A DNA stretch of 64,000 nt from Bacteroidota bacterium (GTDB lineage Bacteria; Bacteroidota; Ignavibacteria; Kryptoniales; JAKASW01), in assembly GCA_021845665.1 (NCBI GenBank), contig JAJZVO010000001.1, positions 89,392 through 153,391 on the forward strand, read 5' to 3'. Positions 1 through 7,010 of the stretch are shown here, piece after piece. The position numbers were made by a program, and so were the translations under genes. Within the stretch, counting starts at the first letter, position 1. Every line of letters starts with the position of its first letter. The notes under the pieces are model-generated. The model was not told the origin of the DNA, searched no databases, and saw only the letters and a program-made list of their open reading frames with translations.

Positions 1-1461
1 CACAGGATCGGAACTCCGCAAAGTGAAGACAAACTCTTCTACAGCCTGAAAGATTATCCGGGATGGTACGTCGGCGGCAGCGTGACTGACGACGGTCATT
101 ACCTGTTCATCATTCTCAACAAAGGAACCGAGTCACGTAACAAGGTCTATTCTGTCGATCTGAAAGATGCTAAACATCCCGATCTATCTTCGCCCGTCAC
201 GCCCCTTTTCGGAAAAGATAACGCCGAATACTACCCGATAGGTAACGTCGGCAAGACTATTTATCTCCAGACCACGCTGGACGCTCCGAACAGAAAAATC
301 GTGTCGTTCAACATCGACGACCCTTCTCCGAAAAACTGGAAGACAATTGTCCCCGAAACTAAGAACGCCATCCAGAGTTCAATGCTCGCCGGCGGGCATA
401 TCGTTGTCAACTACCTCGTGGATGCGAAGAGCGACATATCCATCTATTCGCTCGACGGCAAACACGAGAAGGAGCTGAAACTTCCGGGACTCGGGACTGT
501 CGGCGAGATGAACGGCAGGGAAAATTCACATTATATGTTTTACTCCTTCACTTCTTTTCTTTACCCGACCACCGTTTTCAAATACGATTTCAAAACGGGA
601 AAGAGCTCACCGTTTCACGCGCCACATGTCGACTTCAATCCGAAAGCCTTCGTCACAAAGCAGGTCTTCTACCACTCGCTGGACGGCACTGTAATCCCAA
701 TGTTCATCACGATGAAAAAGGGGACTAAGCTAAACGGCGAAAACCCGACTCTCCTCTACGGCTATGGCGGCTTCGATATCAGCATTACGCCGTCGTTCAA
801 CCCCGTCAACATCGTGTGGCTTGAGATGGGAGGCATTTACGCCGTTGCGAACATTCGAGGCGGCGGAGAATACGGTGAGGCCTGGCATCATGCAGGCATG
901 CTTGGAAAGAAGCAAAATGTATTCAACGACTTCATAGCGGCAGCGGAATATCTCATAAAAGAGAAGTACACCTCCACGCCGAGGCTCGGTATCGAAGGCT
1001 ACTCGAATGGCGGACTCCTTGTCGGCGCGTGCGAGACCGAACGTCCGGACCTCTTCGGTGCGGTCTACGCCGGCGCGGGCGTGATGGACATGCTGAGATA
1101 CCAAAAGTTCTCCGCCGGCGTGGGCTGGGTACCCGAATATGGTTCTTCCGACGATTCGACGGCTTTTCAGTGGCTGATAAAGTATTCGCCGGTTCAGAAC
1201 GTCAGACCCGGCACCTGCTACCCACCGACGATAGTCACCACCGCCGACCACGACGATCGCGTCGTACCCAGTCACTCTTACAAATTCACGGCGGCCATGC
1301 AGCACGACCAGGCATGCAGTAATCCGATATTGATCCGCGTGGAGACAAAGACGAGCCACAACTACATGCCGACTGACAAAAGGATAGCCCAGGCAGCAGA
1401 TGTGCTATCCTTTATGGCGTACAATCTGCGCGTCAGAAAATTTCCTTCGTTGAGTAGGTGA
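1..1461 (+). CDS. Prolyl oligopeptidase family serine peptidase, 5' end outside window
   Basis: Serine peptidase of family S9A, which cuts short proline-containing peptides. The reading frame is open from base 1 and already reads as POP sequence (HRIGTPQSEDKLFY), so the GTG at 82 is not the true start; the gene begins upstream of the window. The visible part has the end of the beta-propeller and the whole alpha/beta-hydrolase domain. Catalytic residues can be placed: Ser in EGYSNGGLL (codon 1003-1005), Asp in ADHDDRVVP (1252-1254) and His in TSHNYMPT (1357-1359). The nucleophile elbow is GYSNGG rather than the commoner GGSNGG, and the His sits in SHNY rather than GHGAG; both are compatible with an active enzyme. 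Cytosolic or exported cannot be decided without the N-terminus. Function is well supported. Confidence 0.93.
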   Translation, partial: HRIGTPQSEDKLFYSLKDYPGWYVGGSVTDDGHYLFIILNKGTESRNKVYSVDLKDAKHPDLSSPVTPLFGKDNAEYYPIGNVGKTIYLQTTLDAPNRKIVSFNIDDPSPKNWKTIVPETKNAIQSSMLAGGHIVVNYLVDAKSDISIYSLDGKHEKELKLPGLGTVGEMNGRENSHYMFYSFTSFLYPTTVFKYDFKTGKSSPFHAPHVDFNPKAFVTKQVFYHSLDGTVIPMFITMKKGTKLNGENPTLLYGYGGFDISITPSFNPVNIVWLEMGGIYAVANIRGGGEYGEAWHHAGMLGKKQNVFNDFIAAAEYLIKEKYTSTPRLGIEGYSNGGLLVGACETERPDLFGAVYAGAGVMDMLRYQKFSAGVGWVPEYGSSDDSTAFQWLIKYSPVQNVRPGTCYPPTIVTTADHDDRVVPSHSYKFTAAMQHDQACSNPILIRVETKTSHNYMPTDKRIAQAADVLSFMAYNLRVRKFPSLSR

Positions 1462-1521
1462 AGTGCTTTTCGGTGAGTATCCCGATGGAAAACAAATATT
1501 AGACATAGCGACAGGGAAAAT

Positions 1522-1590
1522 CAGAGAACTCCGCAGAGATTGATCCCTCTGTGCATCTCAGTGCACCTCTGCGGAACTCTGCGCCATTGT
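1522..1590. repeat. Short-period degenerate repeat forming an inverted pair
   Basis: The gap 1462-1961 has no convincing gene. Within it four 10-bp words follow one another from about 1550 (CTCTGTGCAT, CTCAGTGCAC, CTCTGCGGAA, CTCTGCGCCA). The right part (1567-1581) pairs with CAGAGAACTCCGCAGAG at 1522-1538, giving an imperfect hairpin just after the peptidase gene. It may act as a terminator, but no T-run follows. The same style of element recurs at 4365-4435. Confidence 0.55.
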
Positions 1591-1961
1591 TCTTCCGCCA
1601 GTGAAGGATGATGCACGGAGTCCGACAACTGCCGCCGCCCTCCTTAATACTCACCGACACCCCTGATCACGTCGGATCTGATCCATCCTGCGTTCGCGAA
1701 AAGGATGAGCATCACCTGTAATCCCAATTGAACGAAAGCCTGTAGATCTCGGACTGCGCTCAGGAAGAAGATTAACCTCGTACCGCGTAGTCCCGCGGTC
1801 AATGTAGGAGCGCTGGCCTTGAAGGCTCTTTCTCTATGGAATCGGAACCATATCTATTTCTTTCCGGTTAATATTTTTATTGGTTCGGAGCGGTCGCACG
1901 TTTTGAAAGTACAAACGGATTATAGTTCAGATGAGATATAAATCTATGGGAAGGGTTGCAC

Positions 1962-3281
1962 ATGTCTTTTTCTTCAAAAAGCCACCGAACCAGGTCTGGG
2001 AGTCTCCTTTTGTTTTCAATTGCTATGGCGCTTTGCGCCGTCGTTCCGGCAATCGCCGAAGCGAAACATGACGGCAACGGCATCCGGTTGAAATTTCATT
2101 TCCAGCAAACCTTAATAGACCAGGCAAACAACAACTTTCGCTCCCCGTACGCCGGCAAAAACAGCTTCCTTTCTAAAGAGCCGCCGGCAATGTCTTTGCT
2201 GTCGAACTTCAAATTCAACTTGTCTCTCCCGGACCAATTCAGTGTGTATTTCAACCCCGACCTGGCCGGAGGAAAGGCACTGAGCAACACGCTTGGCCTG
2301 GCGGCTTTCCCAAATGGCGACATCTATCGCGTTGCTGCGCCGACGCCGGTATTCTCATCCGGTGAAATCTATCTTAAGAAAACCTTCAGCCTGAGCGGCA
2401 CTCCTTACTCTACGAACGGGACTAGGCTCTCCATAATAGCAGGCAAATTCTGTCTCGCTGATTTCTTCGACAGGAACGAATACAGCAACGATCCGAACAC
2501 CCAGTTCATGAATTGGGCGCTGATGAACAACGGTGCCTGGGATTATGCTGCGGACACTCGTGGTTACATTCCCGGATTTGTGGCGGAGTATCTAAGCCCT
2601 ATTTTCACGCTCCGCTTTGCCGCGACGATGCAAACAAGCTCGGCGAATGGTCCTCGCTTCGATCCCAACATCGCGAAGGCTCATAGCTTCAACCTTCAGG
2701 GCGGATATGCTTACAGTCTCGAAGGCCTCCCCGGAAAGGTCAGGCTGCTACTCTACTACAACACCGGACATTTCGGAAATTATGCACAGGCTACGAACGA
2801 CCCTCAGTACCATCATAACATAGCTCTCACCAGACAATATGGGAGAACCAAAGTCGGTTTGGGGGTAAACATCCAACAGAGCCTTTGCAGGAACGCAGGA
2901 TTATTTGCCAGGATCGGATGGAACGACGGACAAAATGAGTCCTGGTCTTACACCGAAATCGACCGCACAGTCTCTGTCGGCATTCTCACGAAGCCGCATC
3001 TTTTCGGACGAAGACACGATACGTTCGGAATAGGCGCGGCAGTCGACGGCATATCGAAGGCCCACAGGGATTACCTTGCCAGCGGTGGATATGGATTTAT
3101 AATCGGAGACGGAAAGCTGCCTCAGTATGGACCGGAGGAGCTGCTCGAGACATTTTACAAGTTCCAGTTCAATAAGATGCTCGCACTGAGCGCGGATTAC
3201 CAGTACATCGTAAACCCTGCATACAACCCGCAGCGCGGACCGGTGAATGTATTCGGCCTGAGAGCGCACGTTTCACTTTGA
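1962..3281 (+). CDS. Carbohydrate porin, OprB-like
   Basis: Outer-membrane beta-barrel of about 439 residues, probably a sugar-selective porin of the OprB family. An N-terminal signal peptide is visible (basic residues, then LLLFSIAMALCAVVPAIAEA). The C-terminal half has typical OprB stretches: FARIGWNDGQNESW, RRHDTFGIGAAVDG, and the end segment LSADYQYIVNPAYNP followed by GPVNVFGLRAHVSL. The ATG at 1962 is preferred over a TTG two codons upstream because GGAAGGG (1949-1955) lies at proper Shine-Dalgarno distance. It stands alone, so its substrate cannot be read from context. The family call is good; sugar specificity is unknown. Confidence 0.82.
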   Translation: MSFSSKSHRTRSGSLLLFSIAMALCAVVPAIAEAKHDGNGIRLKFHFQQTLIDQANNNFRSPYAGKNSFLSKEPPAMSLLSNFKFNLSLPDQFSVYFNPDLAGGKALSNTLGLAAFPNGDIYRVAAPTPVFSSGEIYLKKTFSLSGTPYSTNGTRLSIIAGKFCLADFFDRNEYSNDPNTQFMNWALMNNGAWDYAADTRGYIPGFVAEYLSPIFTLRFAATMQTSSANGPRFDPNIAKAHSFNLQGGYAYSLEGLPGKVRLLLYYNTGHFGNYAQATNDPQYHHNIALTRQYGRTKVGLGVNIQQSLCRNAGLFARIGWNDGQNESWSYTEIDRTVSVGILTKPHLFGRRHDTFGIGAAVDGISKAHRDYLASGGYGFIIGDGKLPQYGPEELLETFYKFQFNKMLALSADYQYIVNPAYNPQRGPVNVFGLRAHVSL

Positions 3282-3302
3282 ACTAACCGGAACCGGTTAT
3301 TG

Positions 3303-3359
3303 ATGATGGACGGCGGATTACGCGGGCCGGACGGATTCACGCCGGTCACGGTCCATCAT
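3303..3359. terminator. Inverted repeat between convergent genes, possible terminator
   Basis: Perfect 9-bp arms ATGATGGAC (3303-3311) and GTCCATCAT (3351-3359) enclose a GC-rich loop, between the ends of the porin gene (plus) and the DsbA-family gene (minus). Just before it, TAACCGG-AA-CCGGTTA is also palindromic. There is no T-run, so intrinsic termination is uncertain. Confidence 0.35.
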
Positions 3360-3491
3360 TGTGAATCGTGCGGTATCCAGTGAAATCTTTTGCGAGCTTG
3401 TCCCGATACTGGATTCGACCCTCCGAGGACAGCCGCTTCTGAACAAGCTGACGCACGGAGCGACCCATCGAATAGCTACTTCCGGCACACC

Positions 3492-4127
3492 TCACTCGCC
3501 CGCGGATACCTTCTGAAGCGTTTCGAGAAACAGGTGCGTCGGCTGCGCACCGGAAATCGCGTATCTCCTGTCGAACACGAAGAACGGGACGGCATTTATT
3601 CCAAGCGATTCCGCTTCCTGGATGTCCCCTCGTACGGCATCGGCATAATCCGTTGACTCGACCATCCTCCTGGCTTCGTCACGGTCCAGTCCGATTTCGC
3701 CAATTAACTCGACCAGCGTTTCCAAATCGCCGAGGTCCTTTCCTTCTGTGAAATAAGCGGCGAAAAATCTCTCTTCGGCTTTCTCCTGCAAACCGTGTGT
3801 CGCAGCAAGATGGATCATCCTGTGCGCGTCGAAGGTATTCGCCGGAATCACTCTCTCGAAGCGGTAATCCAGTCCGACCTTCTTTGCGTTCTCAACGAGG
3901 TTCCTATTCACATTCAGAGCCCACTCGCGGTCCTGGCCATACTTTTCCGCGACATGATCGTAAATGTCCTTTCCCTCTTCCCTCTTTGCCGATGGATCGA
4001 GCTGAAAGCTGTGCCAGAGTATCTCGACGTCATCCCTGGGCGAAAACTGTTCTAATGCATTCTCGAGTTTTCTTTTTCCGATGTAACAGAACGGACAAAC
4101 TACGTCCGACCAAATTTCTATTTTCAT
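3492..4127 (-). CDS. DsbA-family (FrnE-like) thiol oxidoreductase
   Basis: Thioredoxin-fold protein of 211 residues in the FrnE/2-hydroxychromene-isomerase branch of the DsbA family. The active-site pair is CPFC (Cys11, Cys14), after the typical opening MKIEIWSDVV. A large helical insertion follows, and the cis-Pro loop is NAVPFFVF. There is no signal peptide, so it probably works in the cytosol on protein or small-molecule disulfides. The reading frame extends 32 codons upstream, but family homology starts at MKIEIWSD, so the ATG at 4127 was chosen; a purine-rich AAAGGGAA lies upstream of it. Monocistronic and convergent with the porin gene. Confidence 0.88.
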   Translation of the reverse strand: MKIEIWSDVVCPFCYIGKRKLENALEQFSPRDDVEILWHSFQLDPSAKREEGKDIYDHVAEKYGQDREWALNVNRNLVENAKKVGLDYRFERVIPANTFDAHRMIHLAATHGLQEKAEERFFAAYFTEGKDLGDLETLVELIGEIGLDRDEARRMVESTDYADAVRGDIQEAESLGINAVPFFVFDRRYAISGAQPTHLFLETLQKVSAGE

Positions 4128-4364
4128 TTCGACATTTCCCTTTCTCGTAGAATCAGCACTCAGATAAAACGGACCGGCTGGATTTGCATAGACAGAAATC
4201 AGCCGTTTCATTCTGCGGTCCATTTCATAATGTGCGACCGGATATTCCCTTTAAAAATACAAACAATCAGGCGCCGATAGAAATTCATGCTAAAAATCTT
4301 ATAAGGTCTTGCGCCCAAGGCGGCCCCGATCGTGACATCTCAAATGAATATGGAAATACCTTTT

Positions 4365-4435
4365 CCGTGTCTCTCTTTTCTTCCTCTGTTTCTCTGTGGA
4401 ACTCCTTCTTTTCTCTGTGTATCTCTGTGTAATTT
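4365..4435. repeat. CTCTGTG-type short-period repeat
   Basis: A pyrimidine-rich run of related words (CTCTGTTT, CTCTGTGGAA, CTCTGTGTAT, CTCTGTGTAA). It is the same flavour as the element at 1550-1590, more than 2.7 kb away. The stretch 4228-5197 holds no gene I can support; the open frames there are translations of repeats. Confidence 0.55.
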
Positions 4436-4570
4436 CATAGCCCCTGTCCGAAGTCAGCCGCGACTTGGCTTCTCGCGTATTACAGTCCAATGAATCCCGT
4501 GGATCTATACGAACTTCCGGGAATTGAATCGCGAGAAGAAGGAACACTAGAGCCGCGGCCGAAAAGTCCA

Positions 4571-4680
4571 ACCACGAGAGCACGAAGATTTTTCACGAAG
4601 GACACGAAGGGATCTATTCATTTATCGCTCTTTCTTTGTGCTCCTTGCGCCAGTTCTTCGTGACCTTTGTGGTTAAATAG
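4571..4680. repeat. Inverted pair of CACGAAGGA / CTTTGTGG short-period repeats
   Basis: The left arm (4571-4610) is built of CACGAGAG, CACGAAG, CACGAAGGA and CACGAAGGG. The right arm (4632-4676) holds the complementary words CTTTGTGCTCC, TTCTTCGTGACC and TTTGTGGTTAA. Together they can fold into a long imperfect hairpin. Similar words are common in intergenic DNA of several environmental phyla; I know of no accepted name for them. Confidence 0.6.
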
Positions 4681-4865
4681 TTTTGCGGCGGGTTTTCGGC
4701 CACGTCCCTGGAACGACGGCGCGTACGATTGGTGTGATTCTCACGCATGGTTGTCATTTCCGTTTTGTCGGGGCGGAGCATACGATGCTGTACTGTCCCC
4801 ATTCCCGTAGATACCTCGAATTTGTGCCACATTCGGCGGTTCACTCCCTTGAATAGAGATTCTAA

Positions 4866-4991
4866 TCTCTCGTAATGCACTTTTGCTCTCTCGTAATGAC
4901 AATTCACGGTCTTGTAATGGCCGCTCATCAGGCTACAATGGCTGGTGAACTCTTTGCAATGCGCATTCGCCGACTCGTATTGGCAGCCGCG
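4866..4991. repeat. Six tandem 21-bp degenerate units
   Basis: A core GTAATG (variants ACAATG, GCAATG, GTATTG), in most units preceded by TCTC, TCTT or ACTC, recurs with exact 21-bp spacing: the seven-base core starts at 4871, 4892, 4913, 4934, 4955 and 4976. A weaker seventh unit may lie at 4845-4865. Read on the minus strand in an open frame, the units give a seven-residue repeat (CHYERAK, VHYERLE, GHYKTVN, AHCKEFT). That frame then runs into translated CACGAAGG repeats and has no recognisable domain, so I list DNA repeats rather than a gene. Confidence 0.75.
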
Positions 4992-5197
4992 CAATTCCGT
5001 CTCACCTTGAAATCGGTATGGAAATGACGGTCGGCCGGCCAAGGTGAGCCACAATTGTGAAGGTACGGCAGTCTCACATGGAAGCACTGCTCAGCTTTTG
5101 ACATTTCACTTACCTGACAACACTTCGGGAGAGCCAGATGCCGGCTCGAGCCCGCCGTGGGACTCCATGGAATTGTGAAACCTCTGCTTGTGAATCG

Positions 5198-6187
5198 CTA
5201 ATCCGGTCGAACGATATCCCAGTAGACGGTATAATGTTGATGGCTTATTTCATATAGAGGCTTCAGTTCCAAGTCATTCGGCCGCCCGACGCCGACCGTT
5301 TTGAAATAGAGCGGGTGACCCGCAACAGGTTTCAGCCACTCGTTAACTGGCTTACCCTCGATGGCAAGACTTGGTACACTCACATCGGGCATGTCGAAGA
5401 ACTGGCTATTGTCTTTTGCATACGGAAGTGGAACGTGACCTCCCAGCTCGCCGGCCAGGACTATCGTACCGTACATGATAGCGACTTTGTCGCTGTCGTT
5501 CGCCATCGGAAAGACACGGAGCCGCATCGGGAGATGCACTGTGATCTTATCGCCGCTGTGCCATTCAAGCGACACACGAAAGCAGCTCCCGGGCTCCCCT
5601 GTATCGGCTAACTTTCTGCCGTTGACTTCAATCGAAAATCCGGCTCCCGCCCACCACGGGTGGCGTATCTCCAACGTCAGCTTTTGGTTGTGGTCCATCT
5701 TCAGGTGAAGCGAAGTCTCCTGCGTATCGGGAAAACGAGTCTCCTGGCATTGTTTAAGCCTATCCACGATGTAATCGACTCTCTCTTTCAGTTTCGGGTT
5801 GCCCGTGGAAGCAAACATCATCGAAGCTGCGGAAAGATAGTGACCAAGGATCGCGCCGGAAAGATGTGTCGATTCCCATCCGCCGTACTGCGGAGCTTTG
5901 GGTTTAAGCCCGGCGGTCTTGTAATACGACGCGAGAAGACGATCCGGATCGAGTTCAAGCAGATAGCGCTCATCCATTTCCTGCGCGTGCCTGAATGGTC
6001 CGGGGAGAAGTCGCACGTCGCTAAGATTGAAGACTTCTATTTTCTTCCGCTCGTCGCGGGATTGAGCACGAGCGGGAGAAAGGAATACAAACGACAACAG
6101 AATGAGGAATCCGACTGCCAGGAGCGAGTTGACGCCCGAATAATCTCCCAGACGGTCTGATATCGTGTTTGAAAGAGTCGGCTTCAT
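5198..6187 (-). pseudogene. GH127 (DUF1680) glycosidase gene with the catalytic core deleted
   Basis: An open frame of 329 codons with signal peptide (SLLAVGFLILLSFVFLSPARAQ) and Shine-Dalgarno (AGGGAGG). Residues about 50-150 match the start of the GH127 alpha/alpha barrel: FNLSDVRLLPGPF, LDPDRLLASYYKTAGL, YGGWEST and GAILGHYLSAASMM, as in beta-L-arabinofuranosidases. After DRLKQCQ the sequence jumps straight to the distal beta-sandwich (TRFPDTQETSL, IRHPWWAGAGFSIEVNGRKL, MYGTIVLAGEL). Family members normally have 550-700 residues, so roughly 300 are missing, including the region that carries the catalytic Glu and the zinc-binding cysteines. The join lies near 5738-5746, where a 9-bp word (CAGGAGACT on the minus strand) occurs, with a second copy 24 bp further on. 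The frame is intact, so a stable secreted remnant is possible, but glycosidase activity is not expected. Confidence 0.8.
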
Positions 6188-6466
6188 AATCCGGAGGCCT
6201 CCCTTGATTTCTCAGATAATTTACCCGCTGGCTGCGGTTTTGGTTAAGAACGTCGACTCAGTATATAAGGTAAGTCAAGTAGAAATCGCGAAAGCAAGTC
6301 GCCAATTCGGGCAGATCAGCCGGATAAGGAGACGAATTCTCGAAGCCGCACCATTACACTTAGCGACAATTGAGCTGTCACAATCCCCCTGCCCTTTTCC
6401 CTCGGCCCATCGGTCGACGGTTGACTTCCCTTTCGTTTGCCGGTAAATTGCCAGTGAGAGGAAAGG

Positions 6467-6874
6467 ATGGAAAAGACAAAGATGGGCATGTTCAAAGTCA
6501 AGGCGCGGGTCGCAAATCCGACCGACCCGAAGAGGTACTTCGAGGAAGACTTCTGGGTCGATACGGGGGCGCTGCACAGCTTTGTTCCCGAAGACCGCTT
6601 GCAGGCCATAGGAATAGAGCCGCTGCATACAAGGGAGCTGATTCTGGCCGATGGGCGTCGTGAGCGTCGCATCATCGGGGCCGCATCGTTCACCGTACCC
6701 GAATTAAAAGAAACACTCCCCTGTTTGGTTATTTTTGGTCCGAAGGACTCCTTATGTTTGCTTGGTGCTACAACCCTTGAAAACTTTGGCGTGGAAGCGG
6801 ACCCTGCAACCGGCAAACTCAAGCCAATAGCCGCTATTGTCGGGGGCTTTATAGCCTCACGTCCTGGTGAATGA
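6467..6874 (+). CDS. Clan AA (retropepsin-like) aspartic protease, copy 1
   Basis: Small protein of 135 residues related to single-domain aspartic proteases (AF_0612-like families). The catalytic motif is DTGA in FWVDTGALHSFVPEDRL; flap-like and C-terminal elements (ELILADGR, VIFGPKDSLCLLGATTLENFGVEADP) follow. No signal peptide; such proteins act as dimers. The chosen ATG follows AGAGGAAAGG. It is a paralogue of the gene at 17936-18319, and a stretch of upstream DNA is shared (CCCTGCCC..CCCTCGGCCC..CGTTGACTTCCC). Both copies lie on the strand opposite to the permeases and directly beyond a permease 3' end. 6188-6466 shows no gene. Confidence 0.78.
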   Translation: MEKTKMGMFKVKARVANPTDPKRYFEEDFWVDTGALHSFVPEDRLQAIGIEPLHTRELILADGRRERRIIGAASFTVPELKETLPCLVIFGPKDSLCLLGATTLENFGVEADPATGKLKPIAAIVGGFIASRPGE

Positions 6875-6956
6875 GCCGCTGAACCATTTAAACCGCGAAA
6901 CCAGCGAGACATTTGAACGCGGTGAGGACCTCCGGCTATTTGATCCATACGTTTCT

Positions 6957-6977
6957 TCATTCGTACCTCAGAGGATC
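6957..6977 (-). repeat. Leftover permease 3' tail (DPLRYE-stop)
   Basis: Read on the minus strand this encodes D-P-L-R-Y-E and TGA, 33 bp downstream of the genuine end of P9 (VEALRYE-stop). It is the outermost of eleven such tails in the array. Confidence 0.7.
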
Positions 6978-7010
6978 GATCCACCCTTGGCAGATCTCCG
7001 CACTTCGCTG

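Noticed and set aside
3405..3430. GGTCGAATCC-like sequence as a tRNA T-loop
   Set aside because: No acceptor, D or anticodon stem can be formed around it.
4866..4991. The 21-bp units as a CRISPR array
   Set aside because: Units abut with no spacers, are degenerate, and no cas gene is nearby.
4614..5087. 157-codon minus-strand frame as a protein gene
   Set aside because: It translates two unrelated repeat types in succession and has no recognisable domain or convincing ribosome site; left as a finding only.
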